The notes beneath the pieces were generated by a model, which saw only the letters and a list, made by a program, of their open reading frames with translations, did not search any database and was not told the origin of the DNA. Position numbers and translations under genes: made by a program. Shown one piece after another: positions 1 through 10,500 of a DNA stretch of 64,000 nt (the stretch's first letter is position 1; each line of letters opens with the position of its first letter). This DNA is from Bactericera cockerelli (Eukaryota; Arthropoda; Insecta; Hemiptera; Triozidae): positions 50,941,074 to 51,005,073 of the forward strand of contig CM044955.1 in assembly GCA_024516035.1 (NCBI GenBank). The letters run 5' to 3'.

Positions 1-1050
1 GAAAACAAGAATAGCGCGTTGGATGCCAGCATCCCATTCTAGATATTGATGGCAAAAAATCATGTCATAAACACTTTTTATAAACCATTTGGTCAAAATA
101 ACGGCTTAATCAGCCGGTTCTATGGAATGGTTAAGGATATGAAAAAAATTATGAGAATATAAAATGCTGTTTATTGAAAAATAAACAAAAAATAATCCCA
201 CCATTTTTTAGATAAAACGTACTGATAACGAGAAAAACGAAGACTATAATGTCAAAATGTACAAATTGCCCCTTCAAATAGGGCCATGTATGCAACCGAG
301 TGTTTTATTTCACTACTGGAGGTTAATTTTGCCATCAAGAAGCTTCAGTTTGAATTTGAAAAAGATCGACTCTGGAGCCACAAAATGGCGACCAATATTT
401 GCACAAACGGACCTCGACCCGATACTATCAATAGTTTCGAAATTTCATCGACCCTATCTCTTGAACGGCTTATTCGATTTGGACATGCTAAACTGTTTCC
501 GAAGCGTCTTGTGAAAGTAAATCTTTTAGATTCTCACATATTTTCTGTGAACTCATTAGAAGTGGCACTTTACCTTCAAAAACACATTTTATACACAATT
601 TGTTCAAAAATCGGCTTAATCAGCCGGTTCTATGGAATGGTTAAGGATATGAAAAAAATTATGAGAATATAAAATGCTGTTTATTGAAAAATAAACAAAA
701 AATAATCCCACCATTTTTTAGATAAAACGTACTGATAACGAGTAAAACGAAGACTATAATGTCAAAATGTACAAATTGCCCCTTCAAATAGGTCCAGGTA
801 TGCAACCGAGTGTTTTATTTCACTACTGGAGGTTAATTTTGCCATCAGGAAGCTTCAGTTTGAATTTGAAAAAGATCGACTATGGAGCCACAAAATGGCG
901 ACCAATATTTGCACAAACGGACCTCGACCCGATACTATCAATAGTTTCGAAATTTCATCGACCCTATCTCTTGAACGGCTTATTCGATTTGGACATGCTA
1001 AACTGTTTCCGAAGCGTCTTGTGAAAGTAAATCTTTTAGATTCTCACATA

Positions 1051-1986
1051 CAGGGTGCGGCGCGGTAATGTCCCATTTTGAATCGCCCAGTGTGAAGCCG
1101 CACTTCTAATTAGACAAGTTCAAACAAAGTTAGAAGATGCACAAACTACTAATTTTTTCGATTCAATTTAGCTCAGTTGTCAAAATGATTTTATCAAAGC
1201 AACAGAAAGCTTATTGCGTGGAGCGTTAGTTTTCGAAAAATAAGTGTATCGTAGCAGTGCAGCGGGAGTTTGACATTGCTCACCAAACTGTAACTCGATC
1301 TGCATGGAGGGGGTTTTCATGAAGTTCCTTAGGGTTGTTGTCACTCCAATAACGCATATTTTGTTTATTAACACAGCCTGTGTCAACCCCCGAAAACGTT
1401 GAACGAGTACGTGAGGCGATATTGCGGTCACCTAGGTGCTCAGCTCGCAAGCATGCTGCTGCTCTTGGCATATCAGACCGTTCATTGCGGAGGATACTTC
1501 ATAAAGAATTGCATTTTCATCCCTACAAAATGGTAGTGGTGCAGGAATTATTCAAGCGAGACTTTATTCAACGACAAAATGCATGTGAAACCCTGATTGA
1601 CTCCTTACTTCCAGATGCGATAGTTTTCTTCAGTGATGAAGCCCATTTTCACATGTCAGGCTGTGTTAATAAACAAAATATGCGTTATTGGAGTGACAAC
1701 AACCCTAGGGAACTTCATGAAAACCCCCTCCATGCAGATCGAGTTACAGTTTGGTGTGCAATGTCAAACTCCCGCTGCACTGCTACGATAAACTTATTTT
1801 TCGAAAAATAACGCTCCACGCAATAAGCTTTCTGTTGCTTTGATAAAATCATTTTGACTATAGAGCTAAATTGAATCGAAAAAATTAGTAGTTTTTGCAT
1901 CTTCTAACTTTGTTTGAACTTGTCTAATTAGAAGTGCGGCTTCACACTAAGCGATTCAAAATGGGACATTACCGCGCCGCACCCTG
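1051..1986 (+). mobile_element. Tc1/mariner-superfamily element rearranged into a foldback
   Basis: Bounded by CAGGGTGCGGCGCGGTAATG and its complement, with a TA duplication (1049-1050 and 1987-1988). The neighbouring satellite units show the uninterrupted site (cacaTAttttc). The left ~328 bp (1051-1378) is the inverse complement of the right ~330 bp (about 1657-1986). A real Tc1/mariner element has short or moderate TIRs, so this one is an inverted duplication in which transposase-coding sequence is also copied backwards. The loop (1380-1656) keeps part of the transposase. Confidence 0.93.
1380..1811 (+). pseudogene. truncated Tc1/mariner-type transposase fragment
   Basis: The frame is open over 143 codons. 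It shows a helix-turn-helix-like stretch (RSPRCSARKHAAALGISDRS, then LRRILHKELHFHPYKM) and the first catalytic region (FFSDEAHFHMSG, then VNKQNMRYWSDNNP and VTVWCAMS), which is typical of insect Tc1/mariner transposases. After VTVWCAMS the sequence runs into the right inverted arm, so the second Asp, the last acidic residue and the N-terminal start are missing. The listed start is only the first possible start codon in the open frame. An inverted copy of the VNKQNMRYW region lies at about 1310-1378. It cannot encode an active transposase. Confidence 0.85.
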
Positions 1987-4529
1987 TATTTTCTGTGAAC
2001 TCATTAGAAGTGGCACTTTACCTTCAAAAACACATTTTATACACAATTTGTTCAAAAATCGGCTTAATTAGCCGGTTCTATGGAATGGTTAAGGATATGA
2101 AAATTTTTTTGAGAATATAAAATGCTGTATATTGAAAAATAAACAAAAAATAATCCCACCATTTTTTAGATAAAACGTACTGATAACGAGAAAAACGAAG
2201 ACTATAATGTCAAAATGTACAAATTGCCCCTTCAAATAGGGCCATGTATGCAACCGAGTGTTTTATTTCACTACTGGAGGTTAATTTTGCCATCAGGAAG
2301 CTTCAGTTTGAATTTGAAAAAGATCGACTCTGGAGCCACAAAATGGCGACCAATATTTGCACAAACGGACCTCGACCCGATACTATCAATAGTTTCGAAA
2401 TTTCATCGACCCTATCTCTTGAACGGCTTATTCGATTTGGACATGCTAAACTGTTTCCGAAGCGTCTTGTGAAAGTAAATCTTTTAGATTCTCACATATT
2501 TTCTGTGAACTCATTAGAAGTGGCACTTTACCTTCAAAAACACATTTTATACACAATTTGTTCAAAAATCGGCTTAATCAGCCGGTTCTATGGAATGGTT
2601 AAGGATATGAAAAAAATTATGAGAATATAAAATGCTGTTTATTGAAAAATAAACAAAAAATAATCCCACCATTTTTTAGATAAAACGTACTGATAACGAG
2701 TAAAACGAAGACTATAATGTCAAAATGTACAAATTGCCCCTTCAAATAGGTCCAGGTATGCAACCGAGTGTTTAATTTCACTACTGGAGGTTAATTTTGC
2801 CATCAGGAAGCTTCAGTTTGAATTTGAAAAAGATCGACTATGGAGCCACAAAATGGCGACCAATATTTGCACAAACGGACCTCGACCCGATACTATCAAT
2901 AGTTTCGAAATTTCATCGACCCTATCTCTTGAACGGCTTATTCGATTTGGACATGCTAAACTGTTTCCGAAGCGTCTTGTGAAAGTAAATCTTTTAGATT
3001 CTCACATATTTTCTGTGAACTCATTAGAAGTGGCACTTTACCTTCAAAAACACATTTTATACACAATTTGTTCAAAAATCGGCTTAATTAGCCGGTTCTA
3101 TGGAATGGTTAAGGATATGAAAATTTTTTTGAGAATATAAAATGCTGTATATTGAAAAATAAACAAAAAATAATCCCACCATTTTTTAGATAAAACGTAC
3201 TGATAACGAGAAAAACGAAGACTATAATGTCAAAATGTACAAATTGCCCCTTCAAATAGGGCCATGTATGCAACCGAGTGTTTTATTTCACTACTGGAGG
3301 TTAATTTTGCCATCAGGAAGCTTCAGTTTGAATTTGAAAAAGATCGACTCTGGAGCCACAAAATGGCGACCAATATTTGCACAAACGGACATCGACCCGA
3401 TACTATCAATAGTTTCGAAATTTCATCGACCCTATCTCTTGAACGGCTGATTCGATTTGGACATGCTAAACTGTTTCCGAAGCGTCTTGTGAAAGTAAAT
3501 CTTTTAGATTCTCACATATTTTCTGTGAACTCATTAGAAGTGGCACTTTACCTTCAAAAACACATTTTATACACAATTTGTTCAAAAATCGGCTTAATTA
3601 GCCGGTTCTATGGAATGGTTAAGGATATGAAAAAAATTATGAGAATATAAAATGCTGTTTATTGAAAAATAAACAAAAAATAATCCCACCATTTTTTTGA
3701 TAAAACGTACTGATAACGAGAAAAACGAAGACTATAATGTCAAAATGTACAAATTGCCCCTTCAAATAGGTCCAGGTATGCAACCGAGTGTTTTATTTCA
3801 CTACTGGAGGTTAATTTTGCCATCAGGAAGCTTCAGTTTGAATTTGAAAAAGATCGACTCTGGAGCCACAAAATGGCGACCAATATTTGCACAAACGGAC
3901 CTCGACCCGATACTATCAATGGTTTCGAAATTTCATCGACCCTATCTCTTGAACGGCTGATTCGATTTGGACATGCTAAACTGTTTCCGAAGCGTCTTGT
4001 GAAAGTAAATCTTTTAGATTCTCACATATTTTCTGTGAACTCATCAGAAGTGGCACTTTACCTTCAAAAACACATTTTATACACAATTTGTTCAAAAATC
4101 GGCTTAATTAGCCGGTTCTATGGAATGGTTAACCCTTCTGTGACTTCTGTCAGGTACAAGATTTTTTATCTTCCGTCCTGAACAAGGTCTGGCCAGACCT
4201 TATACTCTAAAATCGCTTATTTCTAGGAAATTAATAAAAACAAATGAAAATTGGGTCCATATCAAATTTGGTCCTATGTCAAATTCGGTCCCTTAATAAA
4301 TAATTAAAAACATTTTTAAGTATATAGTATATAGACATGCAGCAAGACTATCCATTTGGACGATAGCATACTCGGTCCCGACTGTTTTTTTACCTGAAAA
4401 ACAATAGCATATTCGGTCCCGAACAGGAATAATGTCATGTCAAATTCGGTCCGATGTGTCCACCCTATATACTTATTTTTCTATGTACGAGTATATACTT
4501 ATCTGTTATTTTGTTTTTCCTCATTTAAA

Positions 4530-4700
4530 AAGGCCATGCCTAGGGTTTAAAACTGTTTTTCCTCATTCAAACCCTACTATAAACCCAAGGCATGGCCTTC
4601 ATTGTTTTTTACCTAACCCTAATTTAAACCCAAGGCATGGCCTTCATTGTATTTTACCTAACCCTACTATAAACCCTAGGCATGGCCTTCAAGGAGGAAA
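4530..4700 (-). repeat. 45-bp minisatellite block (reverse orientation)
   Basis: About three to four copies of the AAGGCCATGCC...TAGGGTTAGGTAAAATACAATG unit, read on the minus strand. It is the same unit as at 4893-5226 and 22605-22910. Confidence 0.85.
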
Positions 4701-4892
4701 TCGATAGTCTTGCTGCATGTCTACAATATACTATATACTTAAAACTGTTTTTATTTACTTATTAAGGGACCGAATTTGACATAGGACCCAATTTGATATG
4801 GACCCAATTTGACATAGGACCGAATTTGATATGGACCCAATTTGCTAAAAAAAAAGGTCAACGGGGAGGAATTTGACATTTCCCATCCATTT

Positions 4893-5226
4893 CCTCCTTG
4901 AAGGCCATGCTTAGGGTTTATAGTAGGGTTAGGTAAAATACAAGGAAGGCCATGCCTATAGGGTTTATAGTAGGGTTAGGTAAAATACATTGAAGGCCAT
5001 GCCTAGGGTTTATATTGGGGTTAGGTAAAATACAATGAAGGCCATGCCTTGGGTTTATAGTAGGGTTAGGTAAAATACAATGTAGGCCATGCCTCGCTTT
5101 TATAGTAGGGTTAGGTAAAATACATTGAAGGCCATGCCTTGGGTTTATAGTAGGGTTAGGTAAAATACAATGTAGGCCATGCCTCGGTTTTATAGTAGAG
5201 TTAGGTAAAATACATTGAAGGCAATG
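4893..5226 (+). repeat. 45-bp minisatellite block
   Basis: About seven copies of a 45-bp unit that starts AAGGCCATGCCTTGGGTTTA and continues with TAGTAGGGTTAGGTAAAATA. The long minus-strand frame across it (4918-5316, HGLHCILPNPTINPR repeats) is only the minisatellite read as protein, since the period divides by 3. Confidence 0.9.
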
Positions 5227-5718
5227 CCTATGAGGAAAAACAAGATAACAGATAAGTACATACATAGAATAATAAGTATATAGGGTGGACACATCGGACC
5301 GAATTTGACATGACATTATTCGTGTTGCGGACCGAATGTGCTATTGTTTTTCAGTTAAAAAAATAGTCGGGACGGAGTATGCTATCGTCCCAGATAAATG
5401 CAAACACAAAGTTAGAAGATGTTGCACGATCAAAAATAATATTGAAACATATAAAAAACTGAATGGAAGTACTACACAGTTGAAGAAATATCATTCTGTA
5501 AGTCCAGACAGACCTTTACCTGGCTAAGAAGGTTAATTTCGGTATTTCCCACGCTGCGCCCCCAAAAAAAAGAATTCGAGCTATTTTTAATTAGGATGGG
5601 ACAAGAAGTTACCGTTTCTTGGAAGTCAGAGAATATTGTTGACCTATGATTGTTGTTCAAGGTAGAGAAAAACTACCTTGAAAATGCGAAAGGTCTGGCC
5701 AGACCTGATTCAGAAGGG

Positions 5719-5832
5719 TTAAAGATACGAAAAAAAAATATGAGAATATAAAATGCTCTATATTGGAAAATAAACAAAAAATAATCTCACCATTTTTAGA
5801 TAAAACATACTGATAACTAGATAAAACGGGGG
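5719..5832. repeat. resumed, diverged satellite unit
   Basis: After the TTAA the 510-bp satellite continues (gagaatataaaatgct, then ataaacaaaaaataatc, then the gataaaacatactgataac part). It shows more substitutions than the units to the left and stops where a 5S-SINE fragment begins. Confidence 0.8.
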
Positions 5833-5890
5833 AGCCGCAAAAAGCGGCCAGCATCACGAGTCCCAACCTCGCTGGATGTTGCTTAACTAT
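5833..5890 (-). repeat. 5S-derived SINE fragment
   Basis: Read on the minus strand it has GTTAAGCAACATCCAGCGAGG followed by CTCGTGATGCTGGCC, the 5S box-A region and the start of the SINE body. Only about 60 bp survive. The next ~230 bp (5891-6115) hold nothing I recognise. Confidence 0.7.
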
Positions 5891-6114
5891 GACAGCAATA
5901 TTTCAGTTCTAGCGGTAAACCGTAAGGGTGATTGAAAAGTGGTCGGAATTTCGGGCCCTTTGACCCCCTGCAGGACCGCTATCTCTACTAGATAAAAGTC
6001 CTCAGAGGCATGATCAACTCTGCCTTAGTGGGGCTGGGACTGAGAATTTTTCTTTTCCATTTATTTATATAGGAACGTAATGTTTACATACTAAACTTCA
6101 AGTCTTTTTGTTTA

Positions 6115-6322
6115 ATTTGGGTTTTAATGCATGGTCATATCACGACGGGGTTGTTACCATACATTCGCAGGAAACTCTCAAACCTGCTACCCACATTAAC
6201 CTCACCCAGCCTGGGTTGGGCCGGGAATAGCCAGCATCACAAGGATACGAATTTGAATGGTCACCCATCCAAATCGTCACCCATCCAAATCCTGACCTCG
6301 CTGGACGTTGTTAATGTCACAC
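6115..6322 (-). repeat. 5S rRNA-derived SINE (SINE3-like)
   Basis: On the minus strand it runs from the 5S-like internal promoter (AACGTCCAGCGAGGTCAGG, GATTTGGATGGGTGACC, with a small duplication) into the body CCCAGGCTGGGTGAGGTTAA and the tail with ACCCCGTCGTGATATGACCA. The match to the 5S gene interior (GAAGTTAAGCAACGT and GGATGGG blocks) defines the SINE3 class. This copy lacks the outer 5' part of 5S. Confidence 0.85.
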
Positions 6323-6765
6323 TGTCATTCGAATCTAGAAAACAGCAATAATGCACTGAATGCCGGCATTCCATAGTTGATCGCGGTGGTCTATTTATCA
6401 AGAACTGTCCAATTCTTTTGTCGAAGATAGAAGGTGACATTGGTAAACGGAGTGCCGACATCCTAATGTCTTACTATCATTCGAATCTATAAAACAGCAA
6501 TAATGCACTGAATGCCGGCATTCCATAGTCGATCGCGGTGGTCTATTTATCAAGAACTGTCCAATTCTTTTGTCGAAGATAGAAGGTGACATTGGTAAAC
6601 GGAGTGCCGGCATCCTAATGTCACACTATCATTCGAATCTAGAAAACAGCAATAATGCACTGAATGCCGGCATCCCATTGTAGACCGTGGTTGTCTATTT
6701 ACCAAAGACTGTCCAATTCTTATGTCGAAAATAGAAGGTTGCAGTGTGAAACGGAGTGCCGGCAT
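6310..6765. repeat. 152-bp tandem triplication
   Basis: Three copies at 6310-6461, 6462-6613 and 6614-6765 contain AATGCCGGCATTCCATAG and GAACTGTCCAATTC. The first two are nearly identical and the third is more diverged. TGCCGGCAT-type palindromes recur at both ends of each unit. The same motif style reappears at 17.1-18.0 kb, so a dispersed family may be involved. Short open frames inside are by-products of the repeat. Confidence 0.9.
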
Positions 6766-6779
6766 CCCAGTGAATCACC

Positions 6780-7269
6780 CCAAAAATTTCAAAGTCCACA
6801 ATATTTTAGTTCAACATCCTTCAGTTTCTATATAGTGGTCGTCAGTGATACAAACCAGCAAACATGTAGTCCGCTCGTTTAAAATTGAGTTTTGGGTATC
6901 CTTCTTCATTGAAGAAGGATACCGAAGCTCAAAAATGTTATATTTTTAGGTATCCGTAACTGTAAAGATAAAATAATTACGATAAATTAACAATTGTTTA
7001 GTGTCATTTTTAATTTTCTAATAAAATAATGTAAGAACTTCAAGTGCCTACAATGCCTACCTACCTACCTAAAAACTAAAGTTATTTTAATTAGTGTTTT
7101 CATTCCAATTATTATGAGTACTTAACTATCCCACAACTACCTACCTCTCAAGACTATATTTCAGTTAAAGTTAAATCATCTCTAATTTAAATAATGTCAG
7201 TTTACTCCTGACAAGATTTTTTCAATGTTAACGATCATAGATCTTATATGACTTATAATATCTCGGTAC
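6780..7269. other. AT-rich intergenic stretch with a perfect short palindrome
   Basis: No coding frame is seen. At about 6896-6923 there is a loop-less inverted repeat (GGTATCCTTCTTCA and its complement). A short CTAC/CTACC run lies near 7055-7070. Otherwise nothing recognisable. Confidence 0.6.
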
Positions 7270-7500
7270 CTACATTGAAATCTGTGCGGGAGTCGTGCAA
7301 ACCCATTCCTCAGTTGCCATTCCCATCATGCACCGCAAACCAGTTGGTGTCAGCGTAGCAATCCGGTTGACCTTTGCAATGGCCGCCATCATTACCACCT
7401 GAGACTTCTGAACATTGTACCCAGCCAGTTGCATCAGTGCGCGTTCGTCTTTCAATCTCTCATCATACTTTACTTCACTGTAGTCACTTGCGTGTTGCAT
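7270..7500 (-). other. divergent 76-codon open frame over the SAM-gene promoter/5'UTR region
   Basis: Base composition here is clearly richer in G+C than the flanks, and the minus strand is open for 76 codons from an ATG at 7500 (MQHASDYSEVKYDERLKDE...). I recognise no family. It may simply be the 5' untranslated region or promoter of the gene starting at 7560, as no stop lies in the plus frame from 7374 to that ATG either. Confidence 0.25.
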
Positions 7501-7559
7501 TAGTCCAGTCGTCCGTCGCGTGCCGTTGCGTTGTGTTTCAATTCGGTTCTCCTCTTATC

Positions 7560-10500
7560 ATGGCAGATCAAGAGACGCAGACAATCCTTAAGTCATGGGG
7601 AATGCCAGAAGACATAATCAAAGCGTTTACAGGTTAGTTTTTTTTTCAATATTAAAGAGCTTTTGCTCATGGTTGTGTCACGTAAGGTGCAATTTCGTTT
7701 CTGCTTTGAATGCATGATTAACTGCAAAGACTGGCACTTCAAGCAGTATCTCTGCATTGGCTGTAACCAAACCAAATCCACATAAATTTTAACTTTTTTG
7801 TTACTCTATTCCATGCATGCATCCAATGTATAACGAATCTGCACCTCAACGGACCTATGATGCACATTGCACAAGGTTCCAAAGCCCGCATCATATAATT
7901 GAACCAAGCTGTTAAGTGGCAGAGAATGCCTAAGGCATTAACTTCGCCCCGGATTACAAAACAATTGTAATAAAAATTAATATTTCTTTTTGTACATATT
8001 TCTATGTTTTCTTTTTTAATTTATTGTTATACAGTATGTTTCAGAAAAGGTGGCCACCCCCTCGTAACTTTTGAACGCGACGGAATTTTTCAATTCTGTA
8101 AAGTTCTAGGTATAGGAAGTGCCCTATGGCCCATCCTGTGGTCTTATTTATTTTTGGCCCCGGTCGGCCCTTCCGGCTTTTAGGCCATATTTTTTCATTT
8201 TTCTCGCGAATTTTAAATGGAATGCTATATTTTTTATTCCTGTTAATTAATGTCCAAGTTAGGATGAGTATAATGAGCTTTTAAAATTTTCAAAAACCTT
8301 ATCAGGGGCGGAGTTAGTAGGGTGCAAGTTTCAAAATTGTTACACCCTGTATTTCAGCGTTAGTTAGATTTTTTAGTACTTTTTTTATGTTCATAGGTTC
8401 AAAATATTGTTTAACACCATATGAAATCAAAAAAATATTCTTGTTTACTTCTAATCAGGGTCATAGTAAGGTTTTTGTAAAAGTACTTTTTTTCTCACGT
8501 CAATTTTTCCGCAAATTCTTGGTGTTCTCGAAATTGGCATTTTTAGAGGTGAAAGTCTGCAGTGACATATGTTTTTTATGCTTGAAATCGAAAGAAAACT
8601 TAACGGAGAAGCGATTAAAATCATAAAAAAAGCCATTTAACCTGCTAGTTTTTTCACGACAGTGTCCGGTAAAGTGAGTGAATTTCGTATTGGATTTTTT
8701 TGTTGTTGAGGAAACACAATTGGCATAGAAAATAAATAATACCTAATAAGGGAATATTACTTCAATAAACATAACTAAATGCGAAATTAAATGAAAATTA
8801 TTTCTTCTAAATCAGTGCCGGATATTTTTTTTTCTCTCTCTCTTTTTTTCACTTTTCAAAGTTCAAGTTGTATCAAAAATAATGCTTCTAAAGTCGGCCT
8901 AGGGGTCCCCTCTTGAGACAATTTTAGTTGGTAAATTGGTAAAATCTGTAGAAAACACATTGTCAATAATTCTGGAGTCAGTCCGATGGCGCTTTGAATG
9001 CAACGATTCTTGTAGGATCACCGAAGTTAAGCAACGTCCAGCGAGGAGAAGACTTCGTGATGCTGGCATTCCGGCCTAACCCAGGCTGGGTGAGATAAAT
9101 GTGTTTAGGAGGTTGGTGAGTTTCTTGTGAATGGAATGTAACACCCCCGTTATGATATGACCATGCAGTTGAAACGGGATATTAAACCCAAATTTAAAAA
9201 AAATCATACTGGTGTTGCTAGTAATGAATACCAGGTCTCTAAATAAAAATCTAACTATCTCGAAATTTAAGAGAAAAAAATACCAGGTCAAGTACCAAAC
9301 TCTTGAGGGTGAAAATTAAACCAATTCAATTATTTTAAAGAGGCGAAGAGAGAAAGAGAGAGAGAAAAAAAATTATCCGGCACTGATTTAGAAGAAATAA
9401 TTTTCATTTAATTTCGCATTTAGTTATGTTAATTGAAGTATTATTCCCTTATTAGGTATTATTTATTTTCTATGCCAATTGTGTTTCCTCAACAACAAAA
9501 AAATCCAATACGAAATTCACCCACTTTACCGGACACTGTCGTGAAAAAACTAGCAGGTTAAATGGCTTTTTTTATGATTTTAATCGCTTCTCCGTTAAGT
9601 TTTCTTTCGATTTCAAGCATAAAAAACATATGTCACTGCAGACTTTCACCTCTAAAAATGCCAATTTCGAGAACACCATTAATTTACGGAAAAATTGACG
9701 TGAGAAAAAAAGTACTTTTACAAAAACCTTACTATGACCCTGATTAGAAGTAAACAAGAATATTTTTTTGATTTCATATGGTGTTAAACAATATTTTGAA
9801 CCTATGAACATAAAAAAAGTACTAAAAAATCTAACTAACGCTGAAATACAGGGTGTAACAATTTTGAAACTTGCACCCTACTAACTCCGCCCCTGATAAG
9901 GTTTTTGAAAATTTTAAAAGCTCATTATACTCAGCCTAACTTGGACATTAATTAACAGGAATAAAAAATATAGCATTCCATTTAAAATTCGCGAGAAAAA
10001 TGAAAAAATATGGCCTAAAAGCCGAAAGGGCCGACCAGGGCCAAAAATAAATATGACCACAGGATGGGCCATAGGGCACTTCCTATACCTAGGACTTTAC
10101 AGAATTGAAAAATTCCGTCGCGTTAAAAAGTTACAAGGGGGTGGCCACCTTTTCTGAAACATACTGTATTTTTTGTTGATGATGATTGTTTTGTAAAAAT
10201 AAAAAATAAAGTGTAAATAATTAAATAAAAATAAATAAGCTGGACATTGCTACCTTGATCTGAGGGTAAACATCAACCGCATATTCCAGCTGCAGGGCTG
10301 CAATGCTTAGATTAAAGAATTAAACAAAACGCATTCTGACCAATTTTTCAATAAAAGCAACTGTTTATGAGATTTTGCCGTTTTTGCATTTTTTGGTTGC
10401 AAGGTGCTGCTACTAATAGGATAAGGAAAGTCGACACCAGATTTTTTTACCTGGTGTGGGTATTCATTTGTGAAATATTCTTATTACTTTACCCAGGTAA

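Larger units (their letters stand above)
102..4132. repeat. 510-bp satellite array (six units plus a partial)
   Basis: Units begin at the CGGCTTAATCAGCCGG motif near 102, 612, 2060, 2570, 3080, 3590 and 4100. Spacing is 510 bp, except where a 936-bp transposon (plus a 2-bp duplication) sits in the second unit. Copies are about 97-99% alike by eye, so the array expanded or homogenised recently. The period divides by 3, and a 128-codon frame stays open in three copies (286-672, 2244-2630, 3264-3650). I recognise no protein in it and treat it as chance. The array is broken by the element at 4133-5718. Confidence 0.95.
4346..5400. repeat. inverted cassette with ATTCGGTCCCG motifs around 45-bp minisatellites
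   Basis: The left arm (about 4346-4530) and right arm (about 5227-5390) are inverted copies. They share the segments around CGATAGCATACTCGGTCCCG, the gtgtccaccctatata block and the ACTTATCTGTTATTTTGTTTTTCCTCAT block. Motifs of the type ATTCGGTCCCG or its complement recur in the arms and again at 4765-4850. Between the arms lie two minisatellite blocks in opposite orientation (4530-4700 and 4893-5226). Confidence 0.75.
4133..5718. mobile_element. piggyBac-like non-autonomous element with TTAA target duplication
   Basis: It begins CCCTTCTG and ends CAGAAGGG, flanked on both sides by TTAA (4129-4132 and 5719-5722). The satellite sequence resumes immediately after it. CCC-starting ends plus TTAA are the piggyBac hallmark. 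Just inside each end sits the same 16-bp palindrome, AGGTCTGGCCAGACCT (about 4185-4200 and 5691-5706), a likely transposase-binding site. No transposase ORF is present. The interior is a 45-bp minisatellite cassette. Confidence 0.88.

Noticed and set aside
4893..5226. GGGTTAGG words resembling the arthropod telomere repeat TTAGG
   Set aside because: They occur once per 45-bp unit and are never tandem at 5-bp spacing, so this is not telomeric or subtelomeric DNA.
8387..9811. Mirror-image ORFs (79 and 61 codons)
   Set aside because: They are identical on both arms because of the palindrome, are not matched by any recognised protein, and run off into repeat ends.
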